Shown: piece after piece, positions 46,630-54,686 of the stretch | How positions within the stretch are numbered: position 1 is the stretch's first letter | Layout of the letters: each line of letters begins with the position of its first letter | IMG/VR virus record: IMGVR_UViG_3300020156_000022 | Span: 40,983 to 104,982 of that record | DNA from: a virus | Direction: 5' to 3' (one strand) | Length of the DNA stretch: 64,000 bases | Position numbers and translations under genes: made by a program | Notes under the pieces: generated by a model | Seen by the model: only the letters and a program-made list of their open reading frames with translations | What the model was told of the DNA's origin: nothing | Databases searched by the model: none

Positions 46630-47052
46630 TTAGCCTGGTGGTGGATTGTCCATACCAAAAGCTAACATCTCTAGCATTTCAAAACTATTCTTATCTGCCG
46701 ACTTTTCAAAGTTCTCCTGAGTAGCAACATCTTGAGTAGATCCATGAACTGGCAAATTACTGGATACAGATTTGGATTCGACCTTGCCGAATTCCTGGTA
46801 TTCTTCATAATCTATCGTCAAATTTGATGCATACGTCATCAAATCTTCATTAGCATTAGCTCCGGCAGCAGCAGCGACCATAGCAATACTTCTAGTTTGC
46901 CAAGAGATAATCAAACGCTGTTCACGTCTTTGATTATATTTATCTTCAAGTATGACTGCCAAGATTTGCCTGATACGACGTAAGGTTTTATCTAGAATCT
47001 CATCATCATCCCAACGATAGGTAGAGCTGATAGTATGAAAGACTCTAGCCAT
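46630..47052 (-). CDS. Tail assembly chaperone, frameshift part
   Basis: 140 residues from ATG 47052 if translated alone (MARVFHTISSTYRWDDDEIL). The same frame is open upstream to the slippery site at 47169-47175, so it is probably made mainly as the C-terminal part of a -1 frameshift fusion of about 327 residues with the gene upstream, like lambda gpG-T. Confidence 0.75.
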   Translation of the reverse strand: MARVFHTISSTYRWDDDEILDKTLRRIRQILAVILEDKYNQRREQRLIISWQTRSIAMVAAAAGANANEDLMTYASNLTIDYEEYQEFGKVESKSVSSNLPVHGSTQDVATQENFEKSADKNSFEMLEMLAFGMDNPPPG

Positions 47053-47087
47053 AGGACCTACCAGCTCTAACCCAGGAATATCTGGGA

Positions 47088-47612
47088 TTATTCGGTTGAG
47101 TTCTGTACTGTCAGATTCTCTGGAACTTGCCCTGTCTTCTTCGCCAGGTCGAACATTGCCATTAGTCGTTTTCCCAAGGCTTGCAGATCTTCTGCTTCAC
47201 GCTTAACAATAGCTTCAACTAAAGTTACTAGATCTTCTAGTTCTGGGTTATACAGCTCATCGAATAGTTCATCATTAAGACGTTTATTCTCAGCGATCTC
47301 ATCTTTACTGAGTCTACGACCAGCTTTTTCGCCTACAGGACGAGCCATAGATAATAGGAAGTCAATTACTTCCTCTTCGGCATCAGGAATAGCAAAACCT
47401 ACTAAAGCAATCAGCTTCCCGCCAAACTCTTCAGGAGTATCTTCAGGGGAAAATTTAACATTCAAAAGCATGCCCCCCGCACCATGAGTAATGATACGTA
47501 GTAGCTTAAAGAATTGACGTGCCTTAAGTGGCTGCAAAACAACCTGTGTGCCGGTAGATAGGGTAACTACGTCACCCTCATCGACAATAACTTCAATGTC
47601 GGATTTTGCCAT
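47088..47612 (-). CDS. Tail assembly chaperone (gpG-like)
   Basis: 174 residues, acidic, helical (LLRIITHGAGGMLLNVKFSP, DAEEEVIDFLLSMARPV). Lies between the major tail protein and the tape measure, the place of lambda G. Chaperones the tape measure during tail assembly. Residues from about 148 on overlap the frameshift region. Confidence 0.8.
   Translation of the reverse strand: MAKSDIEVIVDEGDVVTLSTGTQVVLQPLKARQFFKLLRIITHGAGGMLLNVKFSPEDTPEEFGGKLIALVGFAIPDAEEEVIDFLLSMARPVGEKAGRRLSKDEIAENKRLNDELFDELYNPELEDLVTLVEAIVKREAEDLQALGKRLMAMFDLAKKTGQVPENLTVQNSTE
47169..47175 (-). promoter_or_regulatory. Programmed -1 frameshift site GGGAAAA
   Basis: In the G-like frame the codons read TTG GGA AAA CGA, so G-GGA-AAA is a canonical X-XXY-YYZ slippery heptamer. 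From here the -1 frame is open without a stop through to 46630. Lambda G-T uses the related GGGAAAG. Confidence 0.8.
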
Positions 47613-47655
47613 TATTGACTCCTGGTCTACTTGGACTTATTAGATTTTGTTAATA

Positions 47656-48213
47656 TCAAGCTGAGCGGTTAACGATACGCCCAATTGCGCGCTTTGTTAG
47701 CGGAGTACCCTTTTCATCCTTGTCAGAAATAACTGCTCGACCTGTGTAGTTAAGCAATAGTCCAGACTTGTAGGATGGACCGGTGAAGTTAATAGGACCG
47801 AAGATCACCTTATAGAGAATGAAGTCCATAACTCTAATAGCTCCATCGCTGTCCTTGGATGGGCAGCGAATCAGCATAGGTCGAGCAGGCTGATTTACGG
47901 AATCTTCTTCCCATAGACCCATGGAGTAGGTAGTTCCTGCTCCTGAGCCAGATGAAGTCAAAGTAGCTCCAGATAGAAGCTGAATTGTACGGAATGGTAG
48001 ATAGCCAGCTTCAACGGTAACTGTGGCGAAGTTCAGCCAGAACCATGATGACAGTACGTAGTCATCACCGGTGTTATCATAGTTACCAGTATCAGCAGCA
48101 ATAGTTCCAGAACGTACACCATAAATGTCGCCAAACTCTTCCTCAGTACCGTCAGTACCATCTAAGATAGCTGCATGGCTGATAGAAAAGCCTTCAAAAT
48201 TAGTGCCAGCCAT
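47656..48213 (-). CDS. Major tail protein
   Basis: 185 residues. Beta-rich, with GTNFEGFSISHAAILDGTDG and the end region KSGLLLNYTGRAVISDKDEK; size and place (before the G/G-T pair and tape measure) fit the tail tube subunit. RBS AAGGAG upstream; a GCCGATTA motif lies 64 nt before the start. Confidence 0.75.
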   Translation of the reverse strand: MAGTNFEGFSISHAAILDGTDGTEEEFGDIYGVRSGTIAADTGNYDNTGDDYVLSSWFWLNFATVTVEAGYLPFRTIQLLSGATLTSSGSGAGTTYSMGLWEEDSVNQPARPMLIRCPSKDSDGAIRVMDFILYKVIFGPINFTGPSYKSGLLLNYTGRAVISDKDEKGTPLTKRAIGRIVNRSA

Positions 48214-48276
48214 ATAAATCTCCTTTTCTTAGTTCTAGGAGCCATATGGTCCTAGCGTTTTCTTTGGCTACTTAAA

Positions 48277-48303
48277 TAATCGGCAAGCAGTAATAACCTA
48301 TTT
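48277..48303 (-). promoter_or_regulatory. FliA/WhiG-type promoter, major tail protein
   Basis: GCCGATTA (48277-48284) with CAAAT-type sequence 16 nt upstream, leading into the major tail gene. Confidence 0.5.
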
Positions 48304-48321
48304 GGATTATCCTGCGCTATT

Positions 48322-48567
48322 TTAATAAGCAGTCACTTTGCTGGTCACACAATTACCTTGTGTATCGTAATAATGCAACACACGCTTAGCACTAGGTGCA
48401 CCATTTAATCTGGCCCACTTAGCACAATCAGCACAAGCGATTTCCATATACATGCCTTCAACAGGCATGTGCTCTTGCTTAAGTACAAGAAATAGTTTTT
48501 TGAACTTTCCTGGACAACGTATTTCTACACTGTTCTCTGGCACCTTAAAGTTTTCATCTATCCACAT
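48322..48567 (-). CDS. Small zinc protein (81 aa)
   Basis: IRCPGKFKKLFLVL (17-30) and IACADCAKWARLNG (43-56) give Cys ligands for one zinc site, as in small phage Com-like or ribbon proteins. Overlaps the glycosyltransferase end by 14 nt. Function unknown. Confidence 0.6.
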   Translation of the reverse strand: MWIDENFKVPENSVEIRCPGKFKKLFLVLKQEHMPVEGMYMEIACADCAKWARLNGAPSAKRVLHYYDTQGNCVTSKVTAY

Positions 48568-49675
48568 ATTCTGCTCCTGCCATTAACGATTTTTCATAAA
48601 TCTTAGAGCCTTCGCCAGGAACAGCCTGAGATACCTTCAGATATAATTTCTTAACGACATTATCCCAGCTATGTGTTTGAGGAATAACTTCCGCTGCTAG
48701 GTCAGCTTTTCGTTTTACTTCAGCTCTGTTTCTAAATGTGTGCAACATGAGAGCTTTCATATGGTCTTTATCGGCCCTAGCATTTAATACTTTAGGGTTA
48801 TCATCTAAAGGCATTAACTTATAGTCCAGGGGATAGGCATACTCAGGAGACAGCCATCCTGTATGGCCACCCCAATTAGTAGCAATTACCGCTCCGCCCA
48901 TAGCTTGAAATTCTAGTGCAGGCATATTCTTCCCTTCTCCGCGAGAAGGAGCGCAGAGAACATGCTGAACAGAATAGAATTGTTTTAAGACATCCTCGGG
49001 CCAAGAATCATAATGCACTCGTAATTTTGGAACCCATTGCTCCATTGCAGAATGCAATCCTGGTGACATAGTTTTGAGGTGTAGTTCTGCGGGCTCAAAT
49101 TCTTCAGGATATTCTTCTTTTAGCTCTTTAAAGGCCATGATGGTTACGAAAGGATCTTTTCTTTCATGCAGCATACCTGTCATGCAAAACCCGAATCTGT
49201 TACTAAACCAATCCTTTTCTACCTTAGGCCAATTCTCAGGCAGAAACCCACCCTGAAGTATTTCTAGTTTTGTGCTTTTTGGGTTTATGTAAGGTAGAAA
49301 GCAATCTTTAGTAACCTGATCATAGCCTAGAAGTAGATCATATCTACTTAGAGCTTTGCGTAATTTTGATCTACCCTTTAGGTTGTTGAAGTTGGTATAT
49401 TCCCACATTGACCAACCTACTGTTACTTTACTGGCTCTACGTTCTTCAGGTAGTAGACCCATTTGGCCAGGATCTACATGATGAATCATCAAATCGAACG
49501 GAGCTTCTAACCGCTTGCTGAATAGACTCAACACGTCGGGAGGCAGTGGAGCATCGACATGAGTTGGCTGAACATAGACATCTGCACCACTTCGAATAAG
49601 AGCACGTGCCAGACCTATCCCGTCGTTGCCGTATCCTGTATAAGTAGATAGTGGAGTCTTCAATAGTACCTTCAA
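48554..49675 (-). CDS. Glycosyltransferase, GT-B fold
   Basis: 373 residues. Begins MKVLLKTPLSTYTGYGNDGI like GT4-type enzymes; FGFCMTGMLHERKDPFVTIM is the start of the C-terminal Rossmann domain, HVLCAPSRGEGKNMPALEFQ is the E-x7-E nucleotide-sugar motif and MGGAVIATNWGGHTGWL follows. It transfers a sugar from a nucleotide sugar. Set among tail genes, it may glycosylate virion proteins, or act on host surface or DNA. Confidence 0.88.
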   Translation of the reverse strand: MKVLLKTPLSTYTGYGNDGIGLARALIRSGADVYVQPTHVDAPLPPDVLSLFSKRLEAPFDLMIHHVDPGQMGLLPEERRASKVTVGWSMWEYTNFNNLKGRSKLRKALSRYDLLLGYDQVTKDCFLPYINPKSTKLEILQGGFLPENWPKVEKDWFSNRFGFCMTGMLHERKDPFVTIMAFKELKEEYPEEFEPAELHLKTMSPGLHSAMEQWVPKLRVHYDSWPEDVLKQFYSVQHVLCAPSRGEGKNMPALEFQAMGGAVIATNWGGHTGWLSPEYAYPLDYKLMPLDDNPKVLNARADKDHMKALMLHTFRNRAEVKRKADLAAEVIPQTHSWDNVVKKLYLKVSQAVPGEGSKIYEKSLMAGAEYVDR

Positions 49676-49707
49676 TTTATCCTCCTGGGATCTAGAGTTA
49701 CTAAAAG

Positions 49708-49734
49708 TACTATCGGATTAAAATCAGAAAAATA
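49708..49734 (-). promoter_or_regulatory. Candidate late promoter, glycosyltransferase
   Basis: TCCGATAG (49708-49715) with AGTATTTT 11 nt upstream, close to the pair before the portal gene (AGAATTTT, N11, GCCGATAC). Confidence 0.4.
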
Positions 49735-50206
49735 CTGAGTAGTATACGGAAGCTATCATTATTCCATCACCATCAGTTACAGCGACAGGCTCACTTAAAT
49801 CAACAATTCTATCAGAACTGATAGTAACTAAATCGCCCCACATTTGCATTTCAGGATTTACTCGATGCAGGTACTTGTCAACAACCTTAAAAGTATCATT
49901 CAATTTAAGTCTGACAGATTTACTACCTATCAAATTTCCTGACGCATCACGAGTACCGTTGGCCCAAATAGTTACTCGTAACCTACGACCTCGGTATCTG
50001 CTCAATCCTGTAATATTGGCGTAAGGCCCTGCGTCTTCTACTACAATTGCACTGACAGCTTCGTATTGGCCATCTTCTAGATTAGCAAGCATTTCATCTC
50101 TAAAAATGAAAGGTTTCAATGAGACAGAAAATTTGCCAACACTATTAACTACTTCAGAAATACCTAGAAGATACTTTGCGCAAGCTCCTTGTAAATCGTC
50201 TGCCAT
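49724..50206 (-). CDS. Tail terminator/completion protein
   Basis: 160 residues. Position after the HK97 gp10-like gene and before the tail tube gene fits the tail completion protein that caps the tail. Contains GACAKYLLGISEVVNSVGK and DKYLHRVNPEMQMWG. Assigned mainly by gene order. Confidence 0.6.
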   Translation of the reverse strand: MADDLQGACAKYLLGISEVVNSVGKFSVSLKPFIFRDEMLANLEDGQYEAVSAIVVEDAGPYANITGLSRYRGRRLRVTIWANGTRDASGNLIGSKSVRLKLNDTFKVVDKYLHRVNPEMQMWGDLVTISSDRIVDLSEPVAVTDGDGIMIASVYYSVFF

Positions 50207-50207
50207 A

Positions 50208-50570
50208 TCAACCTCCTAGGAATTTGTTCATAGCTGCAATATACTCATGGCCTAGAGCTTCAGCAGGACGTAAGAAATCGTGGTTTAGTCCTCGTTCACG
50301 CTCATATTCAGCATAATCTACAGGGTTGTGAATACCTTGCGATGGGCCACCATAAGAAATTTCTCCCTCCCAGTAGGTTTGTCCAGCATCACTGGAAAGT
50401 TTACCTGAGGATTTTAAACTTCTAGTAATAACGTGCACCGCAGCTTGAGTAGCACGAAATTGTTCAGTAAGGACACGCTCAAACTCGGCAATATCTTCTA
50501 AAGACAAGCCATTAGCTAAGCGATTAACTTCGTCCTCTATTCCGTCAGAAAACTTTTCAATCTTTATCAT
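50208..50570 (-). CDS. HK97 gp10-like head-tail protein
   Basis: 120 residues. EFERVLTEQFRATQAAVHVI, SLKSSGKL and WEGEISYGGPSQGIHNPVDY (the Y-x-x-x-x-E-R block follows) match the gp10-like tail component family that sits at the head-tail joint. Overlaps the preceding gene (ATGA). Confidence 0.72.
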   Translation of the reverse strand: MIKIEKFSDGIEDEVNRLANGLSLEDIAEFERVLTEQFRATQAAVHVITRSLKSSGKLSSDAGQTYWEGEISYGGPSQGIHNPVDYAEYERERGLNHDFLRPAEALGHEYIAAMNKFLGG

Positions 50571-50983
50571 GATGGTGCTCCTGCTGGATACCTCAAGCTA
50601 GCTTGCGCCACCTCGAATACTTGAACTTCAATATGGTGAGTACCATTAAAATCTTGAGCCTCATCAGGTCTCATTTTCATCATGAAGGATGAACCTATAT
50701 GCGGACCCTTAACTACACGAACAATTTGTCCGCTTTGAAGTGCAGGTGAATAAGAGCAGAACATAATTCCAGTCCTATCCGGACTACGGCCCGCAACAAC
50801 AGGAGAAGGTTGATCCTTACCTACTCGCAAAAAGTTAAGGTCTAATCTGCATTTCATTATTCCTGGGGGCTGCGTTCTATCAAAACTAGCTCCTGACTTT
50901 TGCCAGGTTTGTACACGAGCACCATCTACAACATCAGTAACAGATTGTAAAACTTCTACAGTAGAGTTAAATAAGTGTCGCAT
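50567..50983 (-). CDS. Head-tail stopper/connector protein
   Basis: 138 residues, beta-rich (GIMFCSYSPALQSGQIVRVV, GTHHIEVQVFEVAQ). In HK97-like order the gene between the adaptor and the gp10-like protein is the head closure protein. Confidence 0.6.
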   Translation of the reverse strand: MRHLFNSTVEVLQSVTDVVDGARVQTWQKSGASFDRTQPPGIMKCRLDLNFLRVGKDQPSPVVAGRSPDRTGIMFCSYSPALQSGQIVRVVKGPHIGSSFMMKMRPDEAQDFNGTHHIEVQVFEVAQASLRYPAGAPS

Positions 50984-50995
50984 AATTAACTCCTC

Positions 50996-51523
50996 TCAGT
51001 AGAAAAATGTTATTCTTGTTTCTGGGGGACTATTAAATGCGTCTACATCGTTTAATAGTCTACGGGTGCCACTACCACCAACTATTTTAGATCTACCTTC
51101 AGAGGAAGTCTCAATGCCGTCCCACTCCATGCCTTCAATAGACCCTGTAGACCCGATGGCGGAGCTTCCTGACTTGAGTTTACTTACTGCTAGATCAAAC
51201 CACATAACTCCAGTAGCATCACCTTTTTTGACAGCAGAAACTGTTCTGCTATAAGAATAAGATCCAATACTTTCGGATTGGTAAGGAGATGCTGAAGCTT
51301 CTCGATATGGCTGACTTAGATAAATCTTGTCAGCCATATCTAAAATTCCATACTTAGCTAGCTTAGATTGATCTAAGTCAGTTGGGTATTCATTAATACC
51401 TGTGGCTAGATAGAAAAGTAATGTAGCTTGAGCTAGCGCCTCACCGGCAAAATCGTTAAAACTTGTACTTTCACGACCTGTAAATATAGCTAAATCAGCT
51501 ACAGTAGGGGACGCTAGCGCCAT
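50996..51523 (-). CDS. Head-tail adaptor protein
   Basis: 175 residues. Helical N-terminal half (VADLAIFTGRESTSFNDFAG, ALAQATLLFYLATG) as in phage head-tail adaptors (gp6/gp15-like). First of four small head-tail joining genes. Confidence 0.6.
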   Translation of the reverse strand: MALASPTVADLAIFTGRESTSFNDFAGEALAQATLLFYLATGINEYPTDLDQSKLAKYGILDMADKIYLSQPYREASASPYQSESIGSYSYSRTVSAVKKGDATGVMWFDLAVSKLKSGSSAIGSTGSIEGMEWDGIETSSEGRSKIVGGSGTRRLLNDVDAFNSPPETRITFFY

Positions 51524-51528
51524 AACTA

Positions 51529-52227
51529 TTACCTCTTCTCAAAGAATACTTTGCCGTAACGTTCCATCTGCTCATCCGCAGATAGTTCATACCAGACATT
51601 GCCCTCGGCGTCCTGATGAGTCTTCTTACTAGCCTCATTATCTTCAAGCACAAGAACTTGTCCAGCTTTCCAAACACGTGCTGCTACAGTAAGCCCAGAT
51701 TCTAAGAATTCAATTTCGAGATGCTCACGCTCATCGTTATCAGGGTCGTTAGAACCTTCAATATTTTTAGCATCAAGTACAGATTCAGTTTGACGAACTC
51801 GTGCACGACGCTTTTCTGCTTCTGGGTCATCTGTAATTAGCTCAGGAAATGGCTTACTTACGTCAAATTTAACTCCAGCCGCATCTTCAAGAATTACTGG
51901 CTCTGGGTGGCGGTCAACCATTTCTAACCCTGGATTCATTTGGTTATGCACAGTTTCATCAACCTCATGAGCGGGGGCCATCTTTGGAACCTCAGCTACT
52001 TCTGGCTCAGGATTAGTAGATTCGCGTTCTTCTGTTGAAGTTCCAGGGTTTTCCTGATTCTCTACAGGCTTATCTACATCATTAGCTGCGGCTGTTTTGG
52101 CAACTTCTGGCTCTTGAGTTTCCTCTGTAGATTCGCGTGCCTCTACATTAATTCCAGGGTTTTCCTGGTTTTCTACAGTCGGGTCTACCTTCTTGGCAGC
52201 CGCAGACTTCTTTACCCTTGGTGGCAT
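51529..52227 (-). CDS. Acidic repeat protein (232 aa)
   Basis: Residues 10-110 are disordered with four imperfect repeats of VENQENPG / VHNQMNPG linked by E- and T-rich segments; the C-terminal half (LEIEFLESGLTVAARVWKAG, YELSADEQMERYGKVFFE) is a small folded domain. Basic start (PPRVKKSAAAKK). Possibly a head or connector protein with a flexible tail. Confidence 0.65.
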   Translation of the reverse strand: MPPRVKKSAAAKKVDPTVENQENPGINVEARESTEETQEPEVAKTAAANDVDKPVENQENPGTSTEERESTNPEPEVAEVPKMAPAHEVDETVHNQMNPGLEMVDRHPEPVILEDAAGVKFDVSKPFPELITDDPEAEKRRARVRQTESVLDAKNIEGSNDPDNDEREHLEIEFLESGLTVAARVWKAGQVLVLEDNEASKKTHQDAEGNVWYELSADEQMERYGKVFFEKR

Positions 52228-52248
52228 TAAAGATCACAACCTTTCAGT

Positions 52249-52593
52249 CTATTTTCCATGTGTAACATCGTCATATTGACCAGATAAGCGCTTACGCAAC
52301 TTTTGGCCTCTTTTACCAAATTGTACTTGAAAGAATCCTACAATAGATGTCAACATAGTTATAGCTAACACCCAGAAGATTGTTAATCTTACCCACTCAA
52401 CACCTGGAAGAGATACGTTCCAAATACGAAGTGAAAGATAAGCGCACAAAATCAGTACGCTAACCGCAAAAATAGCAATTACTGTACCAACAAAGCTTTT
52501 ACGCCATCTAGATAAAGTAAGATACATAGCAGTAAACACTAATGTGCTAAATGTGAAGGCCAGGAAGCCAACATCTCCCCAAAATTCTAACAT
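52249..52593 (-). CDS. Membrane protein (114 aa), four TM
   Basis: Hydrophobic segments at about 8-27, 35-55, 65-85 (VRLTIFWVLAITMLTSIVGF) with a basic end (GKRGQKLRKRLSG). No family known to me. Grouped with two further small genes, one of them membrane-bound. Confidence 0.6.
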   Translation of the reverse strand: MLEFWGDVGFLAFTFSTLVFTAMYLTLSRWRKSFVGTVIAIFAVSVLILCAYLSLRIWNVSLPGVEWVRLTIFWVLAITMLTSIVGFFQVQFGKRGQKLRKRLSGQYDDVTHGK

Positions 52594-52604
52594 ACTAGCC
52601 TCCC

Positions 52605-52787
52605 TTACTCATTAAATAATTCTTCAAGCATCAGGCGAAAATGATTCCTTCTCCTAAGCTCGCGAAACCTACTAGTTAAATCGTCAACCTTTTCAAATCT
52701 GTTTTCAGTTGACTTCTTAGCTTCATCTAACTCATGCTGCACAGCGTTAAGTTCCTTCTCTTCGTCCGGATTGTGGTTAGCAGTCAT
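52605..52787 (-). CDS. Small coiled-coil protein (60 aa)
   Basis: Charged and helical throughout (EEKELNAVQHELDEAKKSTE, VDDLTSRFRELRRRN). Overlaps nothing; 2 nt after the membrane gene upstream. Function unknown. Confidence 0.55.
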   Translation of the reverse strand: MTANHNPDEEKELNAVQHELDEAKKSTENRFEKVDDLTSRFRELRRRNHFRLMLEELFNE

Positions 52788-52789
52788 TA

Positions 52790-53188
52790 TCAGCCCTCCC
52801 TACCTGGACGCACTACGTGAGTAGTTTTACGAGTTTTTTGCTCATCTGATTGGCCAAATTTTGCCCCGTGAACTGCTTCTAGTAACTTAACTGAAGTCTC
52901 ACTCAACTCTGTAACAATGTCGAGCTGCCTTGTCTGCATATTTACAATCTGTAACGCTTCCGCAGTTTTGTCTTTCCACTCTTGTTCACGTTCTCTGGAT
53001 TCTACTATTCTAGCTTCATAGTTAGCTTTCATCTCAGTAATACGAGCTTCCTGGGACTCATGCACCTTTTGAACAGATGCAGGAGTTAATAGCCAACCTC
53101 TTACCAAAGCAATGAACAGCAAAGGCAAAGGACCAATTGTACCAATCCAAGGCCCAATGGCATCTAATGCACCTTGTACTACCTCCAT
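52790..53188 (-). CDS. Membrane-anchored coiled-coil protein
   Basis: 132 residues. One membrane helix near the N-terminus (IGTIGPLPLLFIALVRG) then a long coiled coil (HESQEARITEMKANYEARIV) and a polar tail. This layout recurs in actinophage genomes next to head-tail genes; spanin or holin-associated roles are possible but unproven. Confidence 0.6.
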   Translation of the reverse strand: MEVVQGALDAIGPWIGTIGPLPLLFIALVRGWLLTPASVQKVHESQEARITEMKANYEARIVESREREQEWKDKTAEALQIVNMQTRQLDIVTELSETSVKLLEAVHGAKFGQSDEQKTRKTTHVVRPGREG

Positions 53189-53206
53189 GATACCTGCCTA
53201 TAAGAT

Positions 53207-53238
53207 AAAAGCCGGAACGCCCGTAAGCGCCCGGCTTT
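53207..53238 (-). terminator. Hairpin with T tract after late promoter
   Basis: AAAGCCGG / CCGGCTTT with a 15-nt loop, followed by TATCTTA. Only about 15 nt after the start expected from the GCCGATAA at 53259, so it may be a stability hairpin or attenuator rather than a simple terminator of the upstream gene. Confidence 0.6.
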
Positions 53239-53258
53239 AACTACTGCCTACAATTAAA

Positions 53259-53285
53259 TTATCGGCAGAATCATATTAAATTACA
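53259..53285 (-). promoter_or_regulatory. FliA/WhiG-type late promoter
   Basis: Exact GCCGATAA (53259-53266) with TGTAATTT 11 nt upstream (FliA-type -35 is TAAAGTTT). Leads into the coiled-coil gene and the head-tail genes. Confidence 0.6.
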
Positions 53286-54607
53286 GAAAGTTCATCCCAG
53301 CCACGCTCACCAGCAGCAAGGCCTACTACCATTCCTAGCATTCCTGGCTTAGACCAAACACCTGAAGAATCATAAAACCACTGACTTGACTTCTCAGCCT
53401 CAAGTGCAGGGCAACCAAAGAATGTACGCCCACGATCTTCGATGACATTAAAGTGGTGATAATGTGCTGTTACGAACAAAGAGGTATCAACAAGTTCTGA
53501 AGTTCTACCGAGAATTTGCTTCTCAATAGCATTCTTAGAACTTACTCCACCAGTCTTAGGCCCTGAGCCATTAGATACATGACCATGAGTGAAGTTAACC
53601 TTTACTCCTGAAAGTTCTAGGTTGGCATCTTGACGATCTGTAGCGATGTCCCACTTAATATCATCACCAACGCCTGTACCATCAAAAACTTTCTTTACAA
53701 GGCTCGCAACCATAGTAGAGGAGTTGTCATAGATACTAGTAAGGGCCTTGTTACTTCCAAAGCGCGTATGCTCACCATGATTTGACGGAACAGAAGCAAT
53801 ATTCATTCTCAAACCATCCTCTAGTAGAGTACGGATACTCCATGTACGCATATCGAAATCTAGAGTAATTTGATCAGAATAGTTCAATTCAATTTCATAA
53901 GGTTGAGAAGCATAATTACCTACTGCACCTTCGTGCTCATCTCCCATGAAGGCTAGAGCAATCTTTTCAATAGGATACCCAGCGTCAATTAAATGACGAA
54001 TTCTGAGATGGTGTCCGTTTATCCCGTTGGTCCAATTATTTAAAGCCTCCTGCGTTCCTGGCTTGCCTAATTGGGGGTCTGCAACCATAATCAGATAGCT
54101 TAGTCCAGAATTTTGAAAACTTCGTCCAGGAATGAACTCAAGATTTCGGAGATTGTCTCTCCAACCTTGGATATCCACTCGATCTTCGATCGGTGTTTCT
54201 TCTGGCGCTTTCTTTTGAATCCTAGCCGCATAACTATATCTGAATTCTCCTGGCTTGCCCCATGCCTTCATAGTAACAGGCTGAATAACTTCAAATACTT
54301 CAGGATCGAGACCCCAAAGCTTAATAGTATCTGTCCAGTCAGTAATTGGCTCATTAACTGTACCTGTTTTAATTACACCAGAATCACCAGTTAGTGAAAC
54401 ACTAGGTAATTCTCCGCCAGCCAATCGGCTAGGCTCATCTACAAGATTGTCAGCAGTACCTAGAAGGTATTCTCGGCCTGCATACTCGCGCCTACGACGC
54501 TTGAGTGTTTCAAGGTTGGATTCTGGGAAAGCCAGTAGCAAATCTTCATCTGTCATAGCAGCTAGAAGTTTAGCTACATTCTCTTCATTCCATTCAATCT
54601 TTGACAA
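53276..54607 (-). CDS. Metallophosphoesterase
   Basis: 443 residues. N-terminal about 130 residues helical (VAKLLAAMTDEDLLLAFPES, LETLKRRRREYAG) and then a linker; from about 160 the calcineurin-like fold: MVADPQLGK (D), FMGDEHEG (GDxxE), VPSNHGEH (NHGE), FTHGH (GH), VTAHYHH (GH-type). All metal ligands are present. Substrate unknown: phosphoesters in RNA, DNA or nucleotides. TTG start with AAGGAT 9 nt upstream; promoter at 54659. Confidence 0.82.
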   Translation of the reverse strand: MSKIEWNEENVAKLLAAMTDEDLLLAFPESNLETLKRRRREYAGREYLLGTADNLVDEPSRLAGGELPSVSLTGDSGVIKTGTVNEPITDWTDTIKLWGLDPEVFEVIQPVTMKAWGKPGEFRYSYAARIQKKAPEETPIEDRVDIQGWRDNLRNLEFIPGRSFQNSGLSYLIMVADPQLGKPGTQEALNNWTNGINGHHLRIRHLIDAGYPIEKIALAFMGDEHEGAVGNYASQPYEIELNYSDQITLDFDMRTWSIRTLLEDGLRMNIASVPSNHGEHTRFGSNKALTSIYDNSSTMVASLVKKVFDGTGVGDDIKWDIATDRQDANLELSGVKVNFTHGHVSNGSGPKTGGVSSKNAIEKQILGRTSELVDTSLFVTAHYHHFNVIEDRGRTFFGCPALEAEKSSQWFYDSSGVWSKPGMLGMVVGLAAGERGWDELSVI

Positions 54608-54658
54608 AATGTTTTATCCTTAAGTTTATGTGCTCACGATCACTGAGCGTCTGGTTCC

Positions 54659-54686
54659 ATTATACCATGAGGATCAGCGATGTCTA
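54659..54686 (-). promoter_or_regulatory. Sigma70-type promoter, metallophosphoesterase
   Basis: TAGACA (54681-54686), 16 bp, TATAAT (54659-54664). Downstream, GCTCA/TGAGC makes a small leader hairpin. Confidence 0.65.
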
